Of a DNA stretch of 64,000 nt, positions 37,778-50,099 are shown piece after piece (position 1 is the first letter of the stretch; each line of letters begins with the position of its first letter). The stretch lies in contig CM060984.1 in assembly GCA_030765065.1 (NCBI GenBank), forward strand, positions 692,001 through 756,000. The letters run 5' to 3'. A program made the position numbers and the translations under genes. Source of the DNA: Deroplatys truncata (taxonomy: Eukaryota > Arthropoda > Insecta > Mantodea > Mantidae). The notes under the pieces are model-generated. The model had not been told where the DNA came from. It saw only the letters and a list, made by a program, of their open reading frames with translations, and ran no database searches.

Positions 37778-39063
37778 ATGGAGCACCCTTTCTCCATTAT
37801 AAATAACAAGCGCCGTAAAGTGATTGCAATAGAAGTAGCACCACCAAAAACTCGTTGTTAGTGATTTCGCGAACTGAGGAAGGTCAAACGTTTGAGAAGG
37901 TGAACCCTTTTTTTTATCCAGAAGGGCATTGACGCTATTTCAGGTGCGGTTCAGTCCTGCACTCGTCTTCGGATTGGTTCCCGGTTGGGTCAAACCAAAT
38001 CCGAACAGCAGAGTAAGACCCTGTTGCGCGCTACGCTTCTCCACGGTTATCCTATCCGTGTTGAGAAGCACCGCACCTTGAATTCTTGTCGAGGCGTTGT
38101 CACCACGCATAGCCTCAATGGCATATCGGACGAGGACCTGGTAGAATATCTTGCAGACCAGAAGGTGACAGCGGTTCATCAAGTGCAGGCCAAACGCGAC
38201 GGCGTATTGATACCCACTCGTACCCTGTTTCTAACATTTGATGGCATCGATCTGCCCACGAGCATCTCCGCAGGGTACGAACGGATTTCTGTGAGCCTTA
38301 TATTCCTAGACCTCTGCGTTGTTTTAAATGCCAACGTTTTGGGCATACGCAAGTCTCATGTAAGAGTGCCGTTAACATCTGTGCAACATGTAGCCAGCCC
38401 TCACACGAAGGTGTCTGTTCAACAGCCCCCGTCTGCGTCAATTGCAAAGGGTCACATTCTGCTTCATTTGGCGACTGTCCGCGGTATTTGGACGAGAAGG
38501 CGATCCAGGAGATCCGGGTAAAGGAGAAACTCTCCTTCGCCGAAGCCCGGAGGCGTTACCATGCGCGCCAACCTTCGCTCCTGCGATCGGGAACATTCAG
38601 TTCTGTTGTTGCCTCGCCAGTGCCCCAGAAGGATGCTGGGACTCAAACTTGCTCCGTGACTGCCTTGACCGCCACTACCGTCCGGCCGTCCAAGTCTGCT
38701 ACTGTTACCAAGCCCTATAAACCTGGTCCAAAGTCTATGAAGTCACCAGCCACTGAGAAAAAGCCGAAGCAGAAACTTCGAAGAGAAGACTTTTTAAAAG
38801 ACCCTCCGCGTGTTCACAGCAAGCAGAGTTCACCTTCTCCTCCTCGGAGGTCGCAGTCCCAGGAAGCTCCTAGGACAAGCCACGCTCAACGGCACCCCTC
38901 AACCATCGCCACCCACAACCGATTCTGGGCGCTTGAATCGGTTTCTGGCTCTGAGCGCGTGGACCCTCCCTCCGAGGAGGCTATGGAATCTGACCAACTC
39001 CATACCAAAAGCCCGAGCCAAAAGGTTAAACAAAAGGTAATTTTAAGCCGCCGTTCTAAGTAG
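37778..39063 (+). pseudogene. Non-LTR retrotransposon ORF1 (gag-like, three zinc knuckles)
   Basis: The likely start is the ATG at 37,778 (MEHPFSIINNKRRK). Frameshifts and stops near 37,858 and 37,910 break the N-terminal part. A longer frame then runs from about 37,940 to ~38,295, where a further frameshift precedes the zinc knuckles. These read CFKCQRFGHTQVSC, CATCSQPSHEGVC and CVNCKGSHSASFGDC. A basic, Ser/Pro-rich tail follows (KEKLSFAEARRRYHARQP onward) and ends at the TAG at 39,061-39,063. Proteins of this type bind element RNA and act as nucleic-acid chaperones. ORF2 begins 20 bp downstream. Inactive because of at least three frame breaks. Confidence 0.85.
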
Positions 39064-39083
39064 ACAGTTTATTCCTTTTATTC

Positions 39084-42000
39084 ATGGCTATCCTGACCTG
39101 GAATGTACGTGGTGTACGATCGCATAGGCCCGAACTGAAACTTTTATTGCGTTCCCATTCGCCTATGGTCGTGTGTTTGCAGGTGACTAAGCTTCGCCCT
39201 CATGATCCTTTTGATCTCCGAGGATATACTCCGGTTCACTCCGACCTTGAACCGTAGGAGGGTACTCCTGCTCATGGAGATGTCATGTTGTTAGTGCGTA
39301 ACGACGTTCATTTTCAACGTCTCACTCTTACGTGACTTGCAAGCTGTTGCCATTAGACTGCAGTTACCCGGTTTTTTCTTTTCTGTTTGCTCTGTATATT
39401 CACCTCCATCGTCTCCCCTTGCTAACGCGGACCTTCGAGATCTCTTGTTCGCTCTCCCAACACCATTTCTCCTGTTGGGAGATTCTAATGCCCATCACCC
39501 CCTGTGGGGTTCGCCAAGGGCTTGTGCGAGGGGAACTCTTCTTTCCGACATTTTTGATCAGTTCAATCTCTCTATACTCAATATCGGTGAGCCTACGTTT
39601 CTTTCTTACTCTTCCGGTACATTTTCTCACTTGGACCTTGCCGTTTGCTCACTCCAGCTTGCTAGTCGTCTTCAGTGGAACGTCGTCGCTGACACCTACT
39701 CCAGCGACCATTACACCTGCATCGTTTCTCTTCTGTCACACCACGTACAGCATTCCAGAGTACCTACCTGGATATTCAAAAAAGCCGACTGGAGCTTGTA
39801 TTCCAGCCTCGTGCATTTTGACGACCAGCCCTTCACCGACATTAACCAACTAGTGCAGCACCTTACGTCTATGATTTTCCCTGCCGCCGAACGCGCAATT
39901 CCCCGTTCATCCTCTCAACCTCGGCGACTGCTTGTTCCGTGGTGGAACGAGGATTGTCGGGACGCCGTTCGTGCCCGTAGAACTGCACTTAGGGTGTTTC
40001 GGCGACACCCTACACTTGATAATTTGGTGACTTTTAAACAATGGCGCGCCAGGGCTCGTCGCATTATTCAGGATAGCAAGAAGGCGTCGTGGACTCGTTT
40101 TGTCGAGTCTTTTAATCGCTTTACGCCTTCATCTGTTGTTTGGGATAAACTTCGTCGCTTTTCAGGTAAAGTGTCGCATTGTACTGTTTCTGGCCTTCAG
40201 GTTTCCAATGTCACCATAGTGGATCCGGCTGCCATTGCTAACACTCTGGGTGCTGCCTTTGAGGCGGTTTCCAGTTCAGACCATTATTCCGCCGGCTTTC
40301 GCTCTATTAAAGACCGACTTGATTCCGCAACATATAATTTTTGGTCTGCTAATACTGAATGTTATAACGAACTTTTTACAATGAGGGAGCTGGATCACGC
40401 TCTTCATTGCTCTAGGCACTCCGCTCCTGGGCCGGATGACATTCATGTTCTGCTGTTAAAGAACCTTTCAGACGACAGTAAGCGCTTTCTCTTACGGGTC
40501 TATAATCGTATTTGGCAGGACGGCCTTTTTCCTTCCGTTTGGCGCGAAGCCACCATTGTCCCTTTACTTAAGCCTGGGAAGGATCGCCAACTACCTTCTA
40601 GATACCGCCCTATTTCCCTCACCAGTTGCGTTTGCAAGGTGCTGGAGCTCATGATCAACGGGCGGTTGACATGGTGGCTTGAGTCTCAGAAACTTCTGGC
40701 GAACGCTCAGTGTGGATTTCGTCGCCATCGCACTACCGTCGACCATCTTGTGTCTCTATCGACGCATATTATGAACGGATTTCTGAGAAAGTGTCAAACT
40801 GTGGCTGTATTTTTTGACCTGGAGAAAGCTTATGACACTTGTTGGAGGGGCGGCATTTTACGTACACTTCACGCATGGAATATGCGCGGTCGTCTTCCCA
40901 TATTTCTTCGGGAGTTTATGACGGACCGCGTCTTTCGTGTACGTGTGGGCTCGGTTTTATCTAGTCGTTTTATTCAAGAGAACGGAGTACCGCAGGGCTC
41001 TGTACTTAGTGTCACACTTTTTGCGATTGCTATCAACCCCATTGTTGACTGTATTCCACCTGGCATTTCAGCGTCCCTTTTTGTTGACGATTTTGCCATT
41101 TCTTGTAGTTCACGGCGGACCTGTCTACTCGAACGCTGTCTCCAGAACTGTATCGACCGTCGCTACGCCTGGAGTAACGCCAACGGCTTCAATTTCTCCG
41201 CCGAGAAATCCGTGTGCATCAATTTCTGGCGCCGGAAATATTTCCCTCCGCTCTCTCTCCATCTTGGGCCGGAAATACTTCCGTTTGCAGACGAGGTGAA
41301 ATTTTTGGGGTTGATTTTTGATAGGGCGTTGTGTTGGACTTCGCACGTTTCCTTTTTAAAAGCATAGTGTGACCGTTCTCTTAATCTTTTACGTGTTTTA
41401 AGTGGCACATCCTGGGGAGCTGATCGGACCGTCCTTCTTCCCCTTTATTGCTCTTTGGTCCGATCCAAGCTTGATTACGGGTGCATTGTTTATTCGTCGG
41501 CACGTCCATCTGTATTACGTCGATTGAATGCCATTCACCATCGTGGCATAAGAGTCGCTACAGGGGCCTTTCCAACCAGCCCTGTACTTAGTCTATATGC
41601 TGAGGCTGCAGAGCCTCCGCTGTCCATCAGGCGTGAGATGCTCTTGTGCAGCTATGCCTGTCGACTCTCCGGCTTGCCTGACCACCCGTCCTTCGCGGTA
41701 TTTTTTGAGGATTCGCTTGATCGCCAAAATATAGTTAGCTCCTCTGCATCGCGCGCTCCAGGGGTTCGATTTCGACTGCTACTTCGGCAATTGGACGTTA
41801 CGCCAGCGCCGGCTCTTCCACGGGGGGAAACGCGTTTTCCTTCATGGTCGCGCGCTGAGGCCCACTGTCACCTTGGGTTAACGTCGATGCCGAAAAATGA
41901 GACCCCTGCTTCCGTCCTTAGATCCGCTTTTTTATAACTACAGGCGCAGTTCGGGGACTGTCATTTTATATATACCGATCGGTTTAAGACTGATGTTGGA

Positions 42001-42798
42001 GTAGGATGTGCCTTTGTTTTTGGTGCACAGAGTTTTAATTTTCGTTTACCTGGACAATGTTCGATTTACACCGCCGAACTTTTTAGTATATATCAATGTG
42101 TTTTATACATTCAGCGGCACGTCTTACGGCGCTATGTTGTTTGTACAGAGTCTCTGAGTGCCCTTCAGAGTATTCACGCGCTGTATATTTACCACCCGCT
42201 CGTACAGCGCATCCATGACCTGCTCCACTCGCTTGGTGCTTCTGGTATCAGCGTCTCCTTCGTGTGGATTCCAGGTCATGTGGGCATCTCAGGGAACGAG
42301 TATGCCGACGCCGCTGCGAAATCGGTCATTTTATCACCCAGATATTTTACTTGTGTTGTTCCTTCCTCAGATTTTTATGTTGTTTTACGTTACCGTATCC
42401 TCTCGCGCTGGCGCGATGAGTGGGCGGCTCTTAGGGGGAACAAGTTGCGGGAGGTTCAACCTCTTCCGTTAGTCTGGGGTACCTCTTCTCGTTCTTCTCG
42501 TCGGGAAGAGGTACTTTTATCTCGTTTACGAATCGGACATTGTCTTTTTAGCCATAGATACCTGCTCAGTGGTGATCCCGCACCACTCTGTAAGCAGTGT
42601 GATGCGCCCTTAACGGTGCGTCACATTTTAACAGAGTGTCAAGTTTTAGCTCCGTTGCGCGTTCGTGTTGGTCTGCCTGTTGGCCTAGCCAACGTTTTGG
42701 CAGACAACGCGCGTGCTGTAGAATGTCTTTTACGTTTTATCAGTGACATTGGCTTTAGCCGACGCATTTGGTGCGCTGAGCGTCTTCTGACTGTGTGA
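39084..42798 (+). pseudogene. Non-LTR retrotransposon ORF2 (endonuclease-RT-RNase H)
   Basis: Starts at ATG 39,084 (MAILTWNVRGVRSHRPELK). Domains in order: AP-type endonuclease (GDSNAHHPLWG, LDLAV, SDHYTC; ~39,090-39,760); reverse transcriptase (PISLTSCVCKVLE, FDLEKAYD, GVPQGSVLS, catalytic FVDD near 41,085); RNase H (IYTD near 41,975, TAELFSIYQC, WIPGHVGISGNEYADAAAK); and a C-terminal zinc motif CKQCDAPLTVRHILTEC near 42,590. Four lesions: a stop at ~39,255, a frameshift at ~39,331, TAG at 41,365-41,367 and TAA at 41,935-41,937; the last two leave the frame unchanged. The expected catalytic Asp in the RNase H CTDS motif reads Glu (CTES). It would have nicked target DNA and primed reverse transcription there. 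Confidence 0.92.
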
Positions 42799-43098
42799 TT
42801 TTATATTGTCTTTTTAATGGGGCATCTCCTCCCCAATGGACATGTGGCGCTTGTGTCCCTTGCATTCTGCAGTTCTTGACACGTTGTTTTACTGTTTTAT
42901 TGACCATGCTTTTAGTGTGTTCGTTTTTGGTATTTGGTGTTTTGTTTTTTACCTTTGGACATCGCGGGTTTGTGTCCCGATTTTAATTATGCGGTTTTTT
43001 TATCGGAGTTTTATTTTTGGACTGTGCCTTTTATACTTTGTAAGCGCGCTGATGACCTTAGCTGTTTAGCGCCCTTAAACCGCATCTCATCATCATCA
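42799..43098 (+). other. 3' UTR and TCA-repeat tail of the non-LTR element
   Basis: T-rich 3' UTR after the ORF2 stop, ending CGCATCTCATCATCATCA immediately before the second target-site duplication. A short trinucleotide tail instead of poly-A matches the ends of I-type elements. Confidence 0.75.
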
Positions 43099-43110
43099 TC
43101 CTCTTTATGT
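43099..43110. repeat. 12-bp target-site duplication, right copy
   Basis: TCCTCTTTATGT, identical to 37,127-37,138. The first T and C could also be read as part of the TCATC tail, so the duplication is at least 10 bp and at most 12 bp. Confidence 0.88.
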
Positions 43111-45565
43111 TATTGGAAAATTTTGCCAACATAACTGTGCCAGTGGCTGCATCTTTTTCTTTCTTTCTTTTTTGACAAGCTCACGAGTGCACTAATCCTT
43201 ATGCATGGCTTCTTCCTTCAGGTATTCATAAACATTAGCAATCACCTCATGAGTTTGACAATGAGATCCTTTTCCTTTTTACTTTGAAATTACAGGAGAT
43301 ATCTCAACGCACGCAAAAGCACAATAACATCCTTATTGCAATACTTTAAGGCTAAGCTGTTGCATATGTCACAAAAAAGAAAAGAGGAGATAGAAATAGC
43401 TAAGTTAAAGGTTTAGAAGACGTATGCACGTAACCCGCCATCCTCTTTTAAGACAGCTTCCTTTATAGCAAAATCGTCGGGGAATGTCAACAAATGACTC
43501 CATCTTGTTACTACTGCGCATGCGCAGAAGCAGCTGCCAATCCAATCGTGCAAGTGTAATCCGGAGAACCGCTTATGTGAATCCCGTTCATATAAAATAA
43601 CCTATGGGTCTTGACCAATCCTCGGGTTACATTTCGAAACCACAGGACCTTGTTTTTATTGCGTGTTTTAACTCCAATGTTGGTAGATTTCAGTTGTGAA
43701 GGGCATGAAGAATGAGAGGAGCAAAGTGCTGCATACTGGCGGAAGAGCAAAATAACCAGAAGCTGCAGAAAAAGAAGCTTGTCGTACTTAATGTCCGTGT
43801 ACTCGGAGGCAGACGATTCACACTGCGTATTTCATCAATAATATGAATGATAAGTTGGTTGAATACAGGAGAAAGAAGGTTAGGTCCCGACTCGCTGTTC
43901 TCTGGATCAAATTCACTGTTCAAGAACGAATGCGCGAAGTATACCTCACATTAACCAGCAATACCAACTGTTAATACATTAGTACAGGGATGCCCATTCT
44001 TACAGAGAGAGGGGAGGAAGGGAGCTTCCCTTCCCCGTTATTTCCACTCGTGCTGCCAAGGACTGAAACTTGATTGTCTATAGTAAGTGGGGTGAACTAT
44101 GAACTATGAGCCTTAGCTCTTGACAGAGCAGGTTGGGCTTCATCCCTCTAGCAAATTAGTACTCCCGGCAACAAAACTGCGCTATTAATATATCAAGGTC
44201 GCTGTTCAAGAACGAATGCGCGAGCTATTCCTCACATAAATCGGCAATGTCAACCGTTATCACACCACAGTAAGCCGGGTTTACTTTGATTAGAAACAAA
44301 ACAAAAAAATCCCTTAAAATCTATTACTTCCAAATGCATTCAGTTGTATCCATATTTCATCTGGTAGTTTTCTTTTAACCCAACAGATGGCTCTGGAAAC
44401 TTGCTAATTCTTTTGTGTACAATTGGTAACCATGTTTGCGTTTAGAAAGCGTGTGTTGTTTCGCCACCAAAAGTAGGCATTGTCTCTAGTGCTTTATTAG
44501 CTTTCTTTCTTAAACGCTGTTTACAAAGATAACTATATTAAAGTGTTCATTTTTTGTGTCAGAGTTTACTTATTAAAGTTTAACTTTGAGCATCTTTGAA
44601 ATTAGCATGTATTAAAGTGAAAATTAATGCAGTGGTCAAAGTATCCCCAATCATAGGGTAACTTTGCTTAGTGTTCTTATGTTAAAAACATTCAACGGTA
44701 ACCACCAACTATATTTGATATGCACCTGAGACCGTAAATCCAATCTAAAGAGCTTTGTTATAGTTAATGGTCTAGGCTGTATGTTAACAAGAACTTCAAA
44801 ACTGGTCAAAGTATCACCGGTTTACGGTAACAAATTAGTGCTCCCAGCAACAAAACCTGGGCAACGAATAACGACATGTACCCCGTCTTCTCTGCAATTA
44901 TAACCTATTAACAAGCAATGCAAACTCTGATTAAAACGGCGAAGCGTGCCTCACAGCAATAGCTTTGCCTTAAAATACCAACATCACTTTTAACTCGGCT
45001 GGCAATTATAATCCGTGCAATACCTTATTGAAACCAAGAATGCAACTCTCTCCGTATAGTGAGCGCCCTTAAATACACATCATCTCTCCTTATAGTAGAA
45101 ATTATTCCTCGCAGAAATGATTTTGCACCCACTAATAAAAACAGCAACTAATTAATTTAACAAGCTATGGAGTACATAAAATAGCATTAGTGGGTCATGT
45201 GTGCTCTAGCTAGTCTAACAAACTGTCAAATTGTTTTAAAAAAGAACGCCAAACACAAAGTGATGGAACGAGTTAAGAAGTATTATTGCTAAATTAAAGC
45301 TCTAATTAGGGTGCTCATAACTTAACGGGAATGACTGATTGGTAGTTTTTACTACTTCAAGCCAATTGGTGTTATTTATCACGTGACATTAAACTTAACA
45401 TAAGGACGAAATATATTGACATTGACAAACTCTTAGGTTACGTGACGCTAAATCAACCACAAACAGTTCTATTTAATGCAATGTGCTGACTTTCACATCA
45501 TGTCGCGTTAAGTTCATCGTAATCCCGCAAACTGAAAGGTAATCGGATAACTTTGAATTTACTAA
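43111..45565. other. Gene-poor stretch with short local repeats
   Basis: No gene recognised. A segment around CTGTTCAAGAACGAATGCGCG occurs at 43,916-43,988 and again at 44,203-44,272. A shorter motif, CAAATTAGT(A/G)CTCCC(G/A)GCAACAAAAC, occurs at 44,152 and 44,825. A palindromic TGCGCATGCGCA lies at 43,516-43,527 within a string that is repeated, diverged, near 49,035. Open frames at 43,511-43,923 (minus) show no domain. Confidence 0.55.
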
Positions 45566-45570
45566 CTCTA

Positions 45571-45768
45571 GCCCGCCTCTGTGGTAGCGTACCTGCTTCA
45601 CATTCAAGAGGTCTGAGTTCGAATCTCGATTAGGGCGAGTTACCTGGATAAGGTTTCTTCCAGGGGTTTTCACTTATTTTGAGAAGATGAGTGACAGGAA
45701 ATGTTAAGCTCTATGGACCCGGGCTCATTTTAGCATCATTTCACCCTTTCATTCATTCATCGTCTGTT
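45571..45768 (+). repeat. tRNA-derived SINE (copy on + strand)
   Basis: The head resembles a tRNA: GCCCGCCTCTGTGGTAGCGT with an A-box-like TGGTAGCGTACC, then a B-box-like GAGTTCGAATCTC about 35 bp later. A tRNA-unrelated body follows (ACCTGGATAAGGTTTCTTCC onward) and the copy ends in a CATTCATTCAT tail. The tRNA fold is degenerate and lacks a proper acceptor pairing, so it is a SINE, not a functional tRNA. I see no second copy in the window. Confidence 0.68.
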
Positions 45769-46464
45769 ATTTAATTCTCGTGCTGTTTCTTTCGACAGAG
45801 AAATAATAACCAGTAACCTAATTATTTTTCATACCATGAAGGGGGCAGTTGTACCCCGAAATGGCCCCCTTGTGTGTAACACTTATTTTGAACAAAACAC
45901 AAATATGATGATGAACAACTTCTCAGGGTTTTGTTTAAATTGCCTGGCGGAAGTTAACGCTGTCATTAATATTAACTTTGACAATCCAGTGGTGAAACTG
46001 CCATACTTATTCGTCGTTAACACTTAATATTTCTAAGTTCCAGAGTAGCTATCTTACTAACAATGAAAATTACCTCGGCGAAATCACTTTTTGTTTCTCT
46101 ACATTTTACAATAATACATAACGCGAAGTTCACATTATTATGGGAACAACAGTCCTACTTTGTTAACAGCACAAAACACGTCTTCACATCTGATGGTATA
46201 CTAGCAAGAGACTTGGCGTTGGTACGCTATCTTAAACCACCAACTTTGAAATATTTAAAATCCGTTTCTTTAAACTTCATTGGCTGCCTCCTCGCTACGT
46301 CATACATTTAAAATTTGTTTCTGACTTTGCCATTTCCTGCTAAAAGTCACATGACTAGCTTTTAAAATTCAGCTGTTGGAAAAATTTAAAAATTGAGCTA
46401 TTATTTATGGACGCTCTTTAACTACTACGGTCCTTAGCGTCCTATTCTATATTGGGCGTGAAAT

Positions 46465-46655
46465 ACTGGAAATTTTGCTCAGAGTATTATCAGGCTTGAG
46501 ATCTTTTACGTGCGACACGGGACCACCGGCTTTACTTCGCTTCCGAAGGAGGCAATGCTAAGAATTTTACATCCGAAAAGATGCATCGTCCTCTGCCGGG
46601 TTTGAACCTGTGACTAGAGGCTAACACGGTCCCCCTAGACCATGGAGGACGACTC
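46465..46655 (-). repeat. tRNA-derived SINE (copy on - strand)
   Basis: Read on the minus strand, the head at 46,652-46,587 has CGTCCTCCATGGTCTAGGGG (A box) and CAGGTTCAAACCCGGCAGAG (B box). TCCTC and GAGGA could pair as an acceptor remnant, and CTAGTCACAG sits at the anticodon position, hinting at a tRNA-Asp-like ancestor. A body of ~120 bp follows down to about 46,465. It is a different SINE family from the one at 45.6 kb. Confidence 0.68.
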
Positions 46656-46659
46656 GGCT

Positions 46660-49600
46660 GTTGGAGTTTGCTTAGCAATTCTCGGTGGAAATTTCCAGGA
46701 CCTACCCTCTGCTCTCAACGTAAAATAGCTCAAGGTTTTGTTATTGGTGTTTCTTTACCTAAGCTGGGAATACAGTTCTTCCTTCACTGAACTAGCAACA
46801 TTTTACATACCTTCAGCCACTAACAGTTTCTACCAAATACGCAGTAACTTCATACACTAGAATATAACATAATATTTACACGAATATACATACATAAAAT
46901 GATGTAATCGGACATGAATTATTATTATCTTCGATATTAATATAGTCATCAGGGGTTGCTAATTATTAATCACCATTTAGTAGATTATTTTTCATTGCTT
47001 AAGTACCAACTGTACCGTCTCAATTTGATTTTAAAATAAATGGGAACTTTATAAGAATCCTTGAAGACCTGGTAGCACTGCTTCTTTCTGTAACATACGC
47101 TGAAATTCTTCCTGGTGCCACAATAAATACGTATTAAGGAAAGAACACCAATTCCTACACTATGCACATATTTTACACCTCATAACATCAATTACTATAA
47201 ACAAAAACTGCCAAAAATGGGAAATATATCCCACAGCCATTGAGTGCAAATAAAATAAGCAATTTAGTGTGGGAGTTTACTACAATTCACACCTTCCATT
47301 ACTGAGTGATCGCACCTTGGTTACTAGACATCACTACTGGTGCATGCTATACATTTTGTTGCAGCCCAGTAAAGAGGCACCATGATCGTGATGAAGAATA
47401 GACACACAGATAAGTTCTGACCTATCATTGTACTGTATACCATTCAGTCTGTAATATCAAGTTACAATATAATTTAACTCTTTGTCATGTCCATGTGAAA
47501 ATCTGCGAAGAAAGAAGCCATGAAAACGCCTCTGCTCCTGTGCGTTTTCAAAGGCAAACCATAAAAGTTGGCAAGTATGAATAAATGTAAAAATAAACAA
47601 AAGTTCAAGATGTTTCATTGGAAGACATATATGGCCACAATTTAGCACCTGAGAAAATACAAGAAAGCACATAAAAACAATTGGATCTGTTTATAACAAT
47701 GCAATATGCAGGTGATGTCTATATCAAAATCTTTTAATATTTCTTATGTTAGAAAGTTTGCTTGTATTTCCCCTGTATGTTGTAGTCAAATTCATTACCA
47801 GCGTATGTTAAATTATATAAAGAGAGAAAATTTAGTCTAGCGTAGAAACTACCCTAAGTACAGATGCATAAGTGTAATTGCTTTTATCATCATAAAGATT
47901 CATGCAACAACCAGAATCTCAACTCACCATTACAACGGAAGTCTCTGCCTGTTCAGGGATGAGTAGCAGTGATATAACTTGCCTTCATGCACAGTGTGTA
48001 CTCACAGGCAAAACACTATTACCTGTTAAAATAAAAATATCAGCTGTTAAATATCTTCAAGTGGTCCTTGATAGTATGCACATGTCTATATTAATATTAC
48101 AGAGAAAACTATGCCCAGCGTAACAAATTATTAAATTAAAGATATTTATAAGTAATTGCAGAAAAAAATATTTTAACTTGGTGGGCTGGGAGTGGGGATA
48201 TTCATGCTAACGGGGTTTCTGTATGCAATGAAACTCTGTACATTTTATGTCATTAAATAACTACAGGAATAAAGACAAGCTACAAAAGTTTAAGTTTTCA
48301 TCTGCTATATTACTTAAAAATTATTCAACCATTCTGATAATTGTTCCACGCTAAAAGGTACATAAGATTATACATCTGCACAATTTGGAAGATTGAATAA
48401 ATCAGAAATACAACATCCAACAATATTTCACACACGTCTCGGAATATCAGGGGATGTTTTTAGGTTTTCATGGGAATCTGAAGAAAGCACAGCTAAAGGT
48501 GGTAATGCAGTCGTTATAAATATCTTCTAGATCACTGTACAATAATTTCATAAAGAAGAAAGTAGGTACATGAAATTAGTTTAAATGTGATTTAAACCTA
48601 AGCAACGCTGATCAAAACCTAATACACCTAAAGCAGAACCAGAACATGAATACACCACGGAGAATCAATTGAGAATGAACAACAGTTTATCACTTTCTAA
48701 GGTTACAACTGGGAATGAGAGGATAATTATTTCGCCCAACCTGAACATACTAACATTTGGGAGACCTGCATTATGCTGTGCTTTTCCTGTGTCAATTTCA
48801 AAATTGTGCATTATTTTAGTACAATTCCAAAGAAAAGCCTGTAACTGGTCTATAAATACCCCGTAATTGAAATAGAGAAAAAGATTATTCATGGAATGAA
48901 AATCCATAGATTACCCGCTTTAAAAGGAGATATGAACAGCTAAAACGTCTTGGCCCACCCACGCACCCTCTCTGCTTAACACACTTAACATACACAAAAT
49001 AAACCGCTAGCTGCCAACAAAGTACTCCATTTAGTTACTATTGCGCGTGCGCAGAAGAAAGTGCCAACACACGAGTAGTTGCAAAATCTGTAAAAATGGC
49101 GATATTATTAGTTCTTTCTCAAAACACAGTCATTACATACTGTACCTATTCCACCAAATAAAGTGTCAATTCTTCATTGGGGGTTTAGCCTCACAGATCC
49201 TATGACTACGTCCTGTCGGGCCACAGTGCTTCACTCCTCTACTTATAAAAAACATCCCTTGGCTATGCTTTGTGGCTTAGGGTCCTCAACCTTGGGCTAC
49301 GCTTTGCGGCTTAGAGCCCGAAATCAGTCATTCAAGTAAGGTTCCCTGTGTTTTTTGTTCAGATGTTGGCGGCTCCTTCAAATGAACGGAACAGATATAA
49401 TGTGCCTGCTACCGGCCAAAGCGTGAACTTAATTTTGCGGATGGGCGAGAAATAAAGTTTGAAAAGCTTTGCAACCCTTAACTTAATTCTTCAGTTTGTA
49501 TTTGCCTTTTAAAGATATCTGCTCATCATCTTTGTTTTCGCTGTAATATCAGGGTTGATATTTCTAAAGGTGTGTAAATGTGCAGATACCAATCTGTTAT

Positions 49601-50060
49601 CAGAGACAAAGGGAAAAGTTTAGTCATTCAAACAGGTTTCTATCACAGCCAGCTTTAAGGAAGCCGGAGTCGACGGTTTGGTAACGCAGCTCGAACTGCA
49701 ACTAGTCGGCTGGGACAACGCATTGAACGTTTATAATTTCTTGCCTTTTGTATACGTTACGTACAGGAACTGAAATGTTTGGTGACATATTTAGTAGTTC
49801 GCAATAGTACAACCAACTAGATGGTAATCATAGTTGACTTTCGCTCTACCTTACGTCTAATGCGCCTATTACCACCTTTAATGCAATCATTAATATTAAT
49901 ATATCTTCAAGGATAATTGAGTAAATTCAGTTTCCCTAGAAATTCACAAGTTATATCCCATTTGCTTAAGATTGAAATATTGGGTACAGCAAATAACATA
50001 TAATTTCTCATTTTCAGAACTGCCGTATTCTTTTGTCAGATCTGAGGATTGAAGGAAAAG
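46660..50060. other. Long AT-rich stretch, no gene recognised
   Basis: Short open frames on both strands (for example 47,457-47,672 minus, 47,902-48,123 plus, 48,665-48,907 minus) show no recognisable motif and are of the length expected by chance in AT-rich DNA. Near 49,245-49,325 a ~34-bp unit (CTTGGCTATGCTTTGTGGCT) is imperfectly duplicated in tandem. Near 49,035-49,070 lies a diverged copy of the GCGCATGCGC-containing string found at 43.5 kb. Confidence 0.55.
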
Positions 50061-50099
50061 GATTAAAGGTTATTAAAGAGAATAATAATTGTTAGACAC

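Larger units (their letters stand above)
37139..43098 (+). mobile_element. Full-length I-type non-LTR retrotransposon
   Basis: A 5,960-bp element bounded by identical 12-bp duplications. Order: GC-rich 5' UTR (37,139-37,777), ORF1 with a zinc-knuckle nucleic-acid-binding protein, ORF2 with apurinic endonuclease, reverse transcriptase, RNase H and a C-terminal zinc motif, 3' UTR, and a short TCATCATCATC tail. An RNase H domain with a simple-repeat rather than poly-A tail fits the I group. Its GC content is clearly higher than that of the surrounding AT-rich DNA. Both ORFs carry multiple disabling mutations, so the copy is full-length but dead. Confidence 0.92.

Noticed and set aside
45571..45645. 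A functional tRNA gene.
   Set aside because: A and B boxes are recognisable, but acceptor and anticodon stems do not pair properly and a SINE body and tail follow.
47457..48907. Three short open frames as small genes.
   Set aside because: No start context, no recognisable domain, no repeat or homologue in the window; compatible with chance.
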